NCBI RefSeq assembly: GCF_024347215.1
Contig: NZ_AP025282.1
Location: 1,922,001-1,986,000 of the forward strand
DNA: 64,000 bases
From: Aliamphritea ceti
GTDB taxonomy: Bacteria; Pseudomonadota; Gammaproteobacteria; Pseudomonadales; Balneatricaceae
Direction of reading: 5' to 3'
Shown here: in pieces, positions 42,958-51,250 of the stretch
How the letters are laid out: each line of letters starts with the position of its first letter
Position numbering within the stretch: position 1 is the stretch's first letter
Notes under the pieces: generated by a model
Database searches by the model: none
Told to the model about the DNA's origin: nothing
Seen by the model: only the letters and a program-made list of their open reading frames with translations
Program-made: the position numbers and the translations under genes

Positions 42958-44097
42958 ATGAAATATGCCGTGTTGTTTGTCGATGATGAAGTCAATGTGT
43001 TGAATGCTTACAAGCGTAATTTACGGAAATATTTTGATATTCATACTGCGCTGAGTGGTAAAGATGCTTTAGAGGTGCTGGCTAAGCATAAAGAAATTGC
43101 TGTAATCGTGACGGATATGCAAATGCCGTCAATGAATGGCGTTGAGTTTTTGCAGCAGGCCAGAGGGGCATCAAAAAACAGTGTCAGGCTGATGCTGACC
43201 GGTAATGCAGATCAGAAAACTGCGATTGATGCGATTAATCAGGGCGATATTTTCCGTTTTATTAATAAGCCTTGCTCGCCGGCAGAAATGCTGCAAATAC
43301 TTAAGCTTTCGATTAAACAGTATCAATTGATAGTTGCCGAACAGGAGATGCTCCGTACGACTTTGAAAAAGAGCATCGAAGCTTTGATCGAAACTCTCTC
43401 TCTGGCGTGCCCTGAATCTTTTGGCTCGGTCAGCCGGGTTAAGCGTTATGTGATTGATTGCGTTAAAGCAATGGGCAGTCATAGTCTCTGGATGTATGAG
43501 GCAATGGCAATGTTGGCGCAGCTAGGTTATATCACTTTACCTAAAACGATTATTGATAAACTGATGATGGGTCAGCCGCTGGATGAAGATCAGCAACTTG
43601 AGTTTTATAAACACAGTGAAGTAGGTTTTAAACTGGTAAGTAAAATTCCAAGGCTAGAGGATGTTGCGCAGGCAATTCGTTATCAAAATAAGGGCTATGA
43701 TGGCAGTGGTTTTCCGGAAGATAATCTGTGTGGTAATGACTTGCCGGTAGGTGCACGTATTTTGAAAATTGCACTGGATTATGAGCGTTTTGAAAAGCTT
43801 GGAGGTTCTGCTGAATCTGCTTTGGCGCATATTCACGAGAATCAGGAACGCTATGACCCCCGTATCTTTAAATTCTTTGTTCAGTCTTTGGGTGAAGCGC
43901 GGCAATTGACGTTAGAGCATGTTGGCCTGATGGGGCTGACACCCGGAATGGTGTTTGCTGAAGATGTTATGACGGATCAGGAGTTGTTGCTGGTAAGTAA
44001 AGGTCAGGAAGTTACTGAGTGTGTTATTGATCGTTTCTATAACTTTAGCCGGCATCATAAGTTACCTGAACAATTCGGCGTCTACGTCAGTCATTGA
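42958..44097 (+). CDS. Response regulator with degenerate HD-GYP domain
   Basis: A 379-residue protein with a receiver domain (Asp53 in Val-Thr-Asp-Met-Gln-Met-Pro; the Lys of Asn-Lys-Pro near 102) and a C-terminal domain that resembles HD-GYP phosphodiesterases but has lost the metal dyad: at the HD position it reads Ala-Gln-Leu-Gly-Tyr, and at the second His-His it reads Arg-Tyr-Gln. Only the Gly-Tyr-Asp-Gly-Ser-Gly-Phe-Pro stretch is kept. It is therefore probably a c-di-GMP-binding or interaction module, not a phosphodiesterase. The ATG at 42958 has GGAG upstream; a GTG at 42952 is in frame. Confidence 0.85.
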   Translation: MKYAVLFVDDEVNVLNAYKRNLRKYFDIHTALSGKDALEVLAKHKEIAVIVTDMQMPSMNGVEFLQQARGASKNSVRLMLTGNADQKTAIDAINQGDIFRFINKPCSPAEMLQILKLSIKQYQLIVAEQEMLRTTLKKSIEALIETLSLACPESFGSVSRVKRYVIDCVKAMGSHSLWMYEAMAMLAQLGYITLPKTIIDKLMMGQPLDEDQQLEFYKHSEVGFKLVSKIPRLEDVAQAIRYQNKGYDGSGFPEDNLCGNDLPVGARILKIALDYERFEKLGGSAESALAHIHENQERYDPRIFKFFVQSLGEARQLTLEHVGLMGLTPGMVFAEDVMTDQELLLVSKGQEVTECVIDRFYNFSRHHKLPEQFGVYVSH

Positions 44098-44236
44098 TCA
44101 GTTCAGCTGTTATACCGAGAGTCATGTTCTGTGTTAACAGAAATGCTTGGATTCTTTAGCCTTTGTGGCTGCATCCCTGCGGGAGTCTTTGTATACTGCA
44201 GGGAGTTATTCTGTCGAGCGGAACCTTCCTGTTATT

Positions 44237-45007
44237 ATGCTGCTGAAACAACAACCTCCACTGGAACAATGCCTGCCAGCTTTGCGGGAATGGTTTGATT
44301 CGGATCTGGGTAAGCAGTTACTGGATGCGGAACAGGCATTACTTGATCGTTTGTTACCGACTCTGTTTGGATACCACCTGGTACAAATCAGTGTTGATAG
44401 TCGGCTCGATTTGGGCCGTGAAAGCCCGATTAAGCATCGGGTACGAGTCAGTCCTGTGATTGAATTAGGCATGAGCACGCATGCACTGATTGCCACAAAT
44501 GAAGAATTACCACTTGAACATAACAGTTGTGATGTAGTGGTATTACATCATGCGCTGGACTTTGCTCAAAGTCCGCATCAGGTATTGCGTGAAGCTGCCC
44601 GTATCCTGCGTCCGGGCGGACATTTAATTCTGTTAGGTTTTAACCCCATCAGTTCCTGGGGACTATACCGAGCGCTAAGATGGCACAAGAATGAGTTGCC
44701 ATGGAGTGGTCATTTCATTAGTCAGCATCGTTTACGTGATTGGTTAGCGTTGTTGGAATTGTCAGAAGTACGCGCGTTATCCGGGTATTTTGCATTGCCG
44801 TTTCAACGGGCAAAATGGCGTGAAAACAGTTTCTTTTGTGAACGTATATTACGACGTTACGGTAAGCGTAACGGCGCATTTTCTATTCAGGTTGCACGTA
44901 AAGATGTTGCTGGAATTACAGCAATAAAGCCCCGGTGGCAGCGGCGACGATTAATTAATTTACCAATTGCTGAACCTACGGCACGGGCAAATAAAATTGG
45001 TCGATAA
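44237..45007 (+). CDS. SAM-dependent methyltransferase (type 11)
   Basis: A 256-residue Rossmann-fold methyltransferase. The N-terminal helices (Leu-Arg-Glu-Trp-Phe-Asp-Ser-Asp-Leu-Gly) are like those of the methyltransferase at this position in E. coli (YafS) and Pseudomonas. Core motifs include Val-Val-Leu-His-His-Ala-Leu-Asp-Phe and Ile-Leu-Arg-Pro-Gly-Gly-His-Leu, then Gly-Phe-Asn-Pro. The glycine-rich SAM motif I is poor, so cofactor binding is less certain. The frame is open from 44147, but the ATG at 44237 gives the family-like start. It is the first gene of a methyltransferase-rnhA-dnaQ block. Confidence 0.82.
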   Translation: MLLKQQPPLEQCLPALREWFDSDLGKQLLDAEQALLDRLLPTLFGYHLVQISVDSRLDLGRESPIKHRVRVSPVIELGMSTHALIATNEELPLEHNSCDVVVLHHALDFAQSPHQVLREAARILRPGGHLILLGFNPISSWGLYRALRWHKNELPWSGHFISQHRLRDWLALLELSEVRALSGYFALPFQRAKWRENSFFCERILRRYGKRNGAFSIQVARKDVAGITAIKPRWQRRRLINLPIAEPTARANKIGR

Positions 45008-45027
45008 TTATTTATTAAGAGGTGAGT

Positions 45028-45474
45028 GTGCAGAAAACTGTACAGATTTATACCGATGGTGCCTGTAAAGGGAACCCTGGTATTGGTGGTTGGGGAGCTG
45101 TGCTGCGCTACGGCGAAAATGAAAAGCAGTTATGTGGCGGTGAGCGTAATACCACGAATAACCGGATGGAGCTGATGGCAGCAATTGCGGCGCTTGAGGC
45201 GCTGAAGCAGCCTTGTGAGATAATCCTTACGACTGATTCACAGTATGTGAGAAAGGGTATTACCGAGTGGTTGAAGGGCTGGAAACGCAATGGTTGGAAA
45301 ACTGCCTCGAAACAGCCTGTCAAAAATGCTGATTTATGGCAGCGGCTAGATGCCCTTAATGCCAGTCATAAGATTGACTGGCGTTGGGTAAAAGGCCATA
45401 GCGGACATCCGGGCAATGAACTGGCGGATGAGTTAGCCAATAAAGGTGTTGAGCAGGCGCGCGCGGCTTCCTGA
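45028..45474 (+). CDS. rnhA: Ribonuclease HI
   Basis: A 148-residue enzyme that cuts RNA in RNA-DNA hybrids. The catalytic residues fit Tyr-Thr-Asp-Gly-Ala-Cys, Asn-Arg-Met-Glu-Leu, Thr-Asp-Ser-Gln-Tyr-Val and [13 protein letters not shown], giving the four-acid core and the His loop. I chose GTG at 45028, since the AGAGG site is five bases before it; the GTG at 45022 overlaps that site. It lies 20 bases after the methyltransferase and 36 before dnaQ. Confidence 0.96.
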   Translation: MQKTVQIYTDGACKGNPGIGGWGAVLRYGENEKQLCGGERNTTNNRMELMAAIAALEALKQPCEIILTTDSQYVRKGITEWLKGWKRNGWKTASKQPVKNADLWQRLDALNASHKIDWRWVKGHSGHPGNELADELANKGVEQARAAS

Positions 45475-45510
45475 TCTTAACTGAACTGATAAAGAAAGTG
45501 AGATAGCTCA

Positions 45511-46227
45511 ATGCGGCAGATAGTACTGGATACCGAAACAACAGGTATAGATCCTAAAGAGGGTCACCGGATCATTGAAATTGGTTGTGTTGAAATGGTG
45601 GGCCGTCGTTTGACCGGCAGGACCTACCATCAATATATAAATCCGGACCGAGTCGTGGAAGATGAAGCGATTGGTGTTCACGGTATAACCAATGAGTTTT
45701 TGGCAGATAAGCCTCGCTTTGCTGAAATCCAACAAGAGTTTCTGGATTTTATTCGTGGTGGTGAGCTGGTTATTCATAATGCGCCGTTTGATGTTGGCTT
45801 CATGGATCACGAGTTCAGACTGAATAATCACCCTGAGCGGGTAAATGATTTCTGTGGTGTGGTTGATACGCTTGCACTGGCGCGTAAGAAGCATCCGGGA
45901 CAAAAAAATAACCTTGATGCGCTATGTCGTCGCTATGGTATTGATAATTCACATCGTGAGCTGCATGGCGCTTTGCTTGACTCCGAGATACTGGCAGATG
46001 TTTATCTTCTTCTGACTGGCGGGCAGAAAGCGCTGTTGTTAGGAGGGGATGGTGATTCTGGTGAAGGTGGTAGTAAAGTTAAGCGTTTAGATCCAAATGA
46101 ATTTCAGCTGACTGTATTAAGTGCCAGCAATGATGAGCTCGCAGAGCACCAGGCTTTTCTTGACAAGCTTGAGTCTAAAGGTGGTTGCATTTGGAAAGAT
46201 GTCGAGCAGGGTGAAGCAGCTTCCTGA
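45511..46227 (+). CDS. dnaQ: DNA polymerase III epsilon subunit
   Basis: A 238-residue DEDDh 3'-5' proofreading exonuclease. Motif I is Val-Leu-Asp-Thr-Glu-Thr-Thr-Gly; motif II is around Ile-His-Asn-Ala-Pro-Phe-Asp; the His of motif III is in His-Gly-Ala-Leu-Leu-Asp-Ser-Glu. The C-terminal tail carries the polymerase-binding region. It is co-directional with rnhA, as in E. coli where they are neighbours, and ends at a strong terminator shared with nhaB. Confidence 0.96.
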   Translation: MRQIVLDTETTGIDPKEGHRIIEIGCVEMVGRRLTGRTYHQYINPDRVVEDEAIGVHGITNEFLADKPRFAEIQQEFLDFIRGGELVIHNAPFDVGFMDHEFRLNNHPERVNDFCGVVDTLALARKKHPGQKNNLDALCRRYGIDNSHRELHGALLDSEILADVYLLLTGGQKALLLGGDGDSGEGGSKVKRLDPNEFQLTVLSASNDELAEHQAFLDKLESKGGCIWKDVEQGEAAS

Positions 46228-46243
46228 ACGAATTTCAGGCAAT

Positions 46244-46272
46244 AAAAAAGCAGGCATTAAGCCTGCTTTTTT
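46244..46272. terminator. Bidirectional terminator between dnaQ and nhaB
   Basis: AAAAGCAGGC and GCCTGCTTTT flank the ATTAA loop, with A and T runs on both sides. Confidence 0.92.
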
Positions 46273-46287
46273 GTGCCTGTTTCATCA

Positions 46288-47793
46288 TTAGATGAAAGCA
46301 GTCACGCTAAGGTAGCCAACAATACTCATGACAATGGTGTATGGCAGAGCCATCCAAACCATTTTACCGTATGACAATCTGATTAATGGTGCCAATGCAG
46401 AAGTCAGCAGGAACAGGAAGGCAGCCTGGCCGTTAGGTGTTGCAACGCTTGGTATATTCGTACCGGTATTGATTGCAATGGCCAGCTTGTCGAAGTGCTC
46501 ACGGGTAATTGTGCCAGCATCCAGTGCTGCAGCTACTTCGTTAATATAAACAGTTGCTACAAAAACGTTATCACTGATAGCAGAGAGTACACCGTTAGCA
46601 ATGAAGAACAGGCCCGGTTGAATCGCTTCATCCATTGCCAGAACCGCAGTGATAATCGGCGTAAACAGGTGCTGCTCATGAATCACTGAAACAATGGCAA
46701 AGAATACAACCAGCAGTGCGGTGAAAGGTAATGCTTCTTCAAATGCTTTACCAATCTGATGTTCTTCAACAACGCCATTGAAAGCCGTCAGCAGAATGAT
46801 GATAGCCAGGCCGATAAGACCTACAGCAGCAATGTGTAATGCCAGAGCAAGTACCAGGAATAGTGCTACACAAGCCTGAACAACCAATACCATTTTGTCA
46901 CGTTTAGTTTGCTTACGGTCTTGTTCAATCGCATATTCTTCCAGAATGTGTCGAACAGCTTCTGGTAACTGTGCGCCGTAATCAAACCATTTAACTTTTT
47001 CAAGAAGAACACAAGTAATCAAGCCAGCTACCAGTACAGGCATTGTTACTGGCGTCATCAGAACGAAGAATTCAATAAAATTCCATCCCGCTTTTTCAGC
47101 AATCAGAAGGTTCTGAGGCTCACCAACCAGCGTACAAACGCCGCCCAGAGCAGTACCTACAGCACCGTGCATCAGCAGACTGCGCAAGAAAGCACGGAAC
47201 TGAGCCAGTACTTCATGCTTGTCCATGTGAACTTCTTCGTCGTTCGCATGGTCGTGATCTTCCAGATGGAAGCTCTTGCCGGAGGCAACTTTATGGTAAA
47301 CCGCGTAGAAGCCGACACCGACACTGATCAGTACAGCAGTTACTGTCAGGGCATCCAGGAATGCAGACAGCACAGCTGCGAAGAAAGAGAACAACAGGGA
47401 TAGAAATGTCTTGGAGCGCACTTTCAGCAGTATTTTGGTGAAGGCCCATAACAGCATGTCCTTCATGAAATAAATACCGGCAACCATGAACATTAGCAGT
47501 AAGATAACCTGCAGGTTAGCTTCTACTTCATGGTAAACGCTTTCAGGGCTTGCCAGGCCTATGATTATGGCTTCCATTGCCAATAAGCCACCGGGCTGTA
47601 ATGGATAGCATTTAAGTGCCAAAGCCAGTGTGAAGATAAATTCGAAGATCAGTATCCAGCCAGTAATAGCCGGACCGACGGTCACAAACAGAATAGGGTT
47701 AATAATTAAGAAAAGAACGATCGCTTGTTTATACCAAATTGGTGAATTACCAAGGAAGTTCTTAGTGAGAGCCTGCATTGTTGTCATTGACAT
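46288..47793 (-). CDS. nhaB: Na+/H+ antiporter NhaB
   Basis: A 501-residue permease with about 12 helices. The N-terminus ([10 protein letters not shown]) and the central [10 protein letters not shown] match the NhaB family, and a conserved [12 protein letters not shown] motif lies near the end. NhaB exports Na+ in exchange for H+ in alkaline or saline conditions, complementing the Na+-NQR complex whose nqrA lies at the end of the window. Its order next to dnaQ and nudC agrees with Pseudomonas as I recall. Confidence 0.95.
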   Translation of the reverse strand: MSMTTMQALTKNFLGNSPIWYKQAIVLFLIINPILFVTVGPAITGWILIFEFIFTLALALKCYPLQPGGLLAMEAIIIGLASPESVYHEVEANLQVILLLMFMVAGIYFMKDMLLWAFTKILLKVRSKTFLSLLFSFFAAVLSAFLDALTVTAVLISVGVGFYAVYHKVASGKSFHLEDHDHANDEEVHMDKHEVLAQFRAFLRSLLMHGAVGTALGGVCTLVGEPQNLLIAEKAGWNFIEFFVLMTPVTMPVLVAGLITCVLLEKVKWFDYGAQLPEAVRHILEEYAIEQDRKQTKRDKMVLVVQACVALFLVLALALHIAAVGLIGLAIIILLTAFNGVVEEHQIGKAFEEALPFTALLVVFFAIVSVIHEQHLFTPIITAVLAMDEAIQPGLFFIANGVLSAISDNVFVATVYINEVAAALDAGTITREHFDKLAIAINTGTNIPSVATPNGQAAFLFLLTSALAPLIRLSYGKMVWMALPYTIVMSIVGYLSVTAFI

Positions 47794-48155
47794 ATCATCC
47801 TGTGCCGATAAGTGGCTGTAAGTGATACAGTTTATTATTCGATGATCGTAGGGTATCAGGTGTTTTTATAAAGCAAAAGTCTAACAGCACCAAGAAATGG
47901 ACTGAATCCGACCTTAGAGGGGCTTAAGGTATACCACATCCGAGCCCTTTGCTTTCCTATTTGGAAATGTGTCACTGCCAGATGTTGGTGCTTCCTGTTC
48001 AGAAATTACATAAAACTGCACTTGTCATTCAAAAGCATTTCTCACCTAAGCATTGTTAATAAAGCAGTGCTGTTGGTGGGCGGATTAGACATCGTATGCC
48101 GTTTCCGTTTTATTATATGGTTTAACATTTTGTTTCTTTTCAGGGATTAGTCAAG
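47794..48155. other. Intergenic region nhaB / nudC, no gene seen
   Basis: About 362 bases between divergent genes. It holds a dyad CTGTA-N5-TACAG at 47816-47830, just 23 bases before nhaB, which looks like a LexA site but has a spacer one base short. The rest is AT-rich and should hold both promoters. I saw no small gene or clear hairpin. Confidence 0.5.
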
Positions 48156-48935
48156 ATGCAGACTACCGAATATGTGTATGTTCTGAATAATATTGTGCTG
48201 ACAGATGCCGGTGGCAGGTGGTTGTTTACAGAGCAAAGTATAGAGCAGAGCAATATTCAGGCTTGCTATGAGTTAAGTCTGGAGCCTGAATGCTCAGTGC
48301 AAATGCTGGTGTTGAATGTCTTAAGTAATGAGTTGACACAGGATGTGCTGACTCTGCGGCAATTATTAGCTGGGGCTGATAACAGAGTCTTTCAGATATT
48401 GGCCAGAGCTTCTCAAGTGGCTACCTGGCAGCATGATCACCGTTATTGTCCCCGCTGTGGATCGTCATTGCTACATCACGAAAAAGATCTTGCTAAGCAG
48501 TGTGTTAGCTGCAACTTGTTACAGTATCCACGTTTATCTCCATGCGTCATTATGCTGGTGAGTGATGGTGATTATTGCTTATTAGGTCATGGCCATAATT
48601 TTATCCCGGGCGTATACAGTACGCTGGCCGGTTTTATTGAAGTAGGCGAGACCGCTGAGGCTGCAGTTGCGAGAGAAGTGCGCGAAGAGACCGGGGTGAA
48701 CGTTAAGAATGTCCGGTATTTTTCAAGCCAGCCCTGGCCATTTCCTCATTCTCTTATGTTGGGCTTCACTGCTGAGTATGCAGGGGGGGAGATTAACTTG
48801 CAGGAGGAAGAACTGGCAGATGCGCAATGGTTTCATGTTGATAACCTGCCTGACCTGCCAACGTCTTTTTCTATATCACGCTTTTTGATTAATGACTTTA
48901 TTCGCTCAAGAGGCAGGGTTCCGCCGGCTGAATAA
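48156..48935 (+). CDS. nudC: NAD-capped RNA hydrolase / NAD+ diphosphatase NudC
   Basis: A 259-residue Nudix enzyme that hydrolyses NADH/NAD+ and removes NAD caps from RNA. A zinc ribbon has Cys-Pro-Arg-Cys-Gly and Cys-Val-Ser-Cys. The Nudix box reads Gly-Phe-Ile-Glu-Val-Gly-Glu-Thr-Ala then Arg-Glu-Val-Arg-Glu-Glu-Thr-Gly-Val, followed by Ser-Gln-Pro-Trp-Pro-Phe-Pro-His-Ser, the NudC-specific SQPWPFPxS motif. The ATG at 48156 has CAGGGA upstream. It is convergent with the SCP2 gene. Confidence 0.95.
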   Translation: MQTTEYVYVLNNIVLTDAGGRWLFTEQSIEQSNIQACYELSLEPECSVQMLVLNVLSNELTQDVLTLRQLLAGADNRVFQILARASQVATWQHDHRYCPRCGSSLLHHEKDLAKQCVSCNLLQYPRLSPCVIMLVSDGDYCLLGHGHNFIPGVYSTLAGFIEVGETAEAAVAREVREETGVNVKNVRYFSSQPWPFPHSLMLGFTAEYAGGEINLQEEELADAQWFHVDNLPDLPTSFSISRFLINDFIRSRGRVPPAE

Positions 48936-48985
48936 TGTAGCCCGTCAATATCCTGTCTATACTGACTCTGTGTGTTTGTATTAAA

Positions 48986-49309
48986 TCAGCGTTTAAAAAG
49001 CTTGCTGAGTTTAGTGGCAAGCATGATGTTACCTTCGGCGCGTAAGCTGCCTTTTAGGTAAGCGCTCATGCCGTCAGTTTCACCATTGACGATGCGAATA
49101 AATGTTTCGCTGTCAGTGATGAGAGTGATATCCGGGTCATCATGTTCGCCGCGCACTGCGTGACATTGCTGGTTGGCTATATCCAGATAAAAGTCTTCAG
49201 CGTCATCAAGTATGAACTGATAGCAAGTGTTAACGCCTACGGCATTTTCCGGGCAAAAACGGCTGGCGAATTTATCAATAACCTGGCTGACGCTGATAGT
49301 ATCGGACAT
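48986..49309 (-). CDS. SCP2 sterol-carrier family protein
   Basis: A 107-residue single-domain SCP2-like protein, with Thr-Cys-Tyr-Gln-Phe-Ile-Leu and the closing Gly-Ser-Leu-Arg-Ala-Glu-Gly-Asn-Ile-Met-Leu-Ala-Thr-Lys-Leu motif. The hydrophobic pocket of this fold binds lipids or acyl chains. No specific role is known here. It is convergent with nudC and divergent from sohB. Confidence 0.85.
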   Translation of the reverse strand: MSDTISVSQVIDKFASRFCPENAVGVNTCYQFILDDAEDFYLDIANQQCHAVRGEHDDPDITLITDSETFIRIVNGETDGMSAYLKGSLRAEGNIMLATKLSKLFKR

Positions 49310-49406
49310 CGGAAAGCTTCACTGTAATTATAATCGAATAGCAGAAAGGGCTATGGTACATTAGCGGCGCTTATTTTTCTTTGTTTCGATGCTGCGGGAG
49401 ATGACG

Positions 49407-50474
49407 GTGGTCGATTTTTTTGCCAATTACGGTTTGTTTTTAGCTAAGTCAGTGACGGTTGTTGCTGCAATTATTATTGTGATTGCCGGTATAGCGGCTT
49501 TAAGTAGTCGTAATAAGAGCAGTGGTGAAGGGGTGCTGAATATAGACAGCCTGAATGACACCCTCGAAGATATGGAAGATGCGTTAAAAGAAGCTGTCCT
49601 GGACAGTGATCTTTATAAAGCGCAGTTAAAGGCAGAAAAGAAGAAATTGAAGCGGGAAGCAAAAGCCCGCAAGAAAGCATTTAAAAATGCCGAACAACCG
49701 GAAGAGGAAGATCGCCGTCGGGTGTTCGTGATTGATTTTGATGGTGACATCAAAGCATCTGAGCTGGAGCCAATGCGCGAAGAAATTACCGCTATCCTGA
49801 CGTTGGCAACAGAAAAAGATGAAGTGGTTGTTCGTTTGGAAAGTCCGGGCGGCATGGTGCATACCTATGGTCTGGCCGCGTCGCAGCTTGAGCGTATTAA
49901 ACGTAAGGGCGTCCCGTTGACGGTATGCGTGGATAAAGTAGCGGCCAGCGGCGGTTATATGATGGCTTGTCTGGCAGATAAAATTATTGCAGCTCCTTTT
50001 GCCATTTTGGGCTCTATAGGTGTAGTTGCACAGATACCGAACTTCCACCGCTTACTGAAAAAGTTCGATGTCGATTACGAAATACTGACGGCAGGTGAGT
50101 ACAAGCGCACGATGACTGTGCTGGGTGAAAACACTGAGAAGGGTCGTGAGAAGTTTGTTGAAGATCTGGAAGATACTCACACTTTGTTTAAAGAATTTGT
50201 CGGTGAGTTCCGTCCACAGGTGGATCTGGACAAGGTCGCAACGGGTGAGGTTTGGTTTGGACGTCGTTCACTGGATGTCAATTTAGTAGATGAGTTGCAA
50301 ACCAGTGATGAATACCTGATTGCTGCTTGTCAGGATGCAGATGTGTTTACAGTACGCTATGAATATAAGAAGAACCTGCAGGAACGTTTGTCAGATATGT
50401 CGATTAAAACAGCAGATTCTTTATTAGTACGGTGGCTGGGCAGGCTTACCAATGTTAGGCTTTTAGCTAAGTAA
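49407..50474 (+). CDS. sohB: Inner-membrane serine protease SohB
   Basis: A 355-residue S49 peptidase. An N-terminal anchor (Tyr-Gly-Leu-Phe-Leu-Ala-Lys-Ser-Val-Thr-Val-Val) is followed by an acidic coiled coil, then the protease domain with Arg-Leu-Glu-Ser-Pro-Gly-Gly, the nucleophile in Ala-Ala-Ser-Gly-Gly-Tyr-Met and Gly-Ser-Ile-Gly-Val. I chose GTG at 49407 because GGGAG lies six bases before it and it matches the E. coli start; ATGs at 49389 and 49401 are in frame. It probably acts on membrane or signal peptides. It is divergent from the SCP2 gene. Confidence 0.9.
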   Translation: MVDFFANYGLFLAKSVTVVAAIIIVIAGIAALSSRNKSSGEGVLNIDSLNDTLEDMEDALKEAVLDSDLYKAQLKAEKKKLKREAKARKKAFKNAEQPEEEDRRRVFVIDFDGDIKASELEPMREEITAILTLATEKDEVVVRLESPGGMVHTYGLAASQLERIKRKGVPLTVCVDKVAASGGYMMACLADKIIAAPFAILGSIGVVAQIPNFHRLLKKFDVDYEILTAGEYKRTMTVLGENTEKGREKFVEDLEDTHTLFKEFVGEFRPQVDLDKVATGEVWFGRRSLDVNLVDELQTSDEYLIAACQDADVFTVRYEYKKNLQERLSDMSIKTADSLLVRWLGRLTNVRLLAK

Positions 50475-50532
50475 CCATTTTGGTTAAGAAAAACAGGGAA
50501 TAGTCGCAACGGGATTATACATTTGTCCCGTT

Positions 50533-50543
50533 TGTTTGAAACA
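50533..50543. promoter_or_regulatory. Candidate operator dyad before psrA
   Basis: TGTTTGAAACA is a perfect 5+1+5 dyad 46 bases before psrA. PsrA of Pseudomonas binds AAAC/GTTT half-sites in the opposite order, so autoregulation here is only a suggestion. Confidence 0.25.
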
Positions 50544-50589
50544 ATGCAAAGGAACTGTAACAGGAAACGATTAGTCATAGGGGTTGTTG

Positions 50590-51249
50590 ATGCGCCAATC
50601 TGCAACAGCACGAAAAATTTTAGTAGCAGCAGAAGCTTTATTCGCTGAGCAGGGTTTTACCGAAACAACCATGCGTCAGATAACTAGTGCGGCAAATGTG
50701 AATCTTGCAGCTGTCAATTACCACTTCGGATCCAAGAAAGGCCTGATCACTGCCGTTGCGGATAAGTATCTTACTCCACTGGCTGCCAGCCTCAGTGAGA
50801 ATATTGAGCAGCAGTTGGCAGATAATCCCGATAACACCATTATGTTGGAAGACTTGCTGGAAATGCTGATGCGTACATTGCTGAAGCTGGGTAAGTCGCA
50901 GCAATATGCGCTGCCAGTATTCATGCGTTTACTTGAGCTTCTTTATATGAAGAATCAGGAAGAGTTACGTGATGATGTGGTTAATCGTTACGGACAGCAT
51001 TTTGTTGCTTTTATTAATTTGTTAAAACGTGACGCGGCCATTATGGATGACAGTGAGTTTTTCTGGCGGCTTCACTTCCTGTTAGGTTCGGTTGTATTTA
51101 CCTTATCTAACTTTCAAACTCTGGTGGCTATTGAGATGCGCGAGTATGAGCGTTCAGCTGAGATCGAGAAAACCTTGCATAGGATGATTCCGGTGCTGGT
51201 TGCCGGTTTCAGTGCAAGAGCTGACAACGCACCTTTTACACGTATCTGA
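50590..51249 (+). CDS. psrA: TetR-family regulator, PsrA-like
   Basis: A 219-residue TetR repressor. The HTH starts Ile-Leu-Val-Ala-Ala-Glu-Ala-Leu-Phe-Ala-Glu-Gln-Gly-Phe-Thr-Glu-Thr-Thr-Met and has the recognition helix Val-Asn-Leu-Ala-Ala-Val-Asn-Tyr-His-Phe-Gly-Ser-Lys-Lys-Gly-Leu. The C-terminal ligand domain has no visible motif. PsrA represses fatty acid beta-oxidation and activates rpoS in Pseudomonas, answering to long-chain fatty acids. The ATG at 50590 has AGGGG upstream. The next start is one base after its stop, so the YkuD gene is co-translated. Confidence 0.87.
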   Translation: MRQSATARKILVAAEALFAEQGFTETTMRQITSAANVNLAAVNYHFGSKKGLITAVADKYLTPLAASLSENIEQQLADNPDNTIMLEDLLEMLMRTLLKLGKSQQYALPVFMRLLELLYMKNQEELRDDVVNRYGQHFVAFINLLKRDAAIMDDSEFFWRLHFLLGSVVFTLSNFQTLVAIEMREYERSAEIEKTLHRMIPVLVAGFSARADNAPFTRI

Positions 51250-51250
51250 T

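Noticed and set aside
45508..45903. A 131-codon minus-strand frame over dnaQ
   Set aside because: Antisense to a well-supported gene, with no motif or ribosome site.
47816..47830. CTGT...ACAG dyad before nhaB resembling an SOS box
   Set aside because: The spacer is 7 bases instead of 8, so LexA would not fit well; nhaB is not a usual SOS gene.
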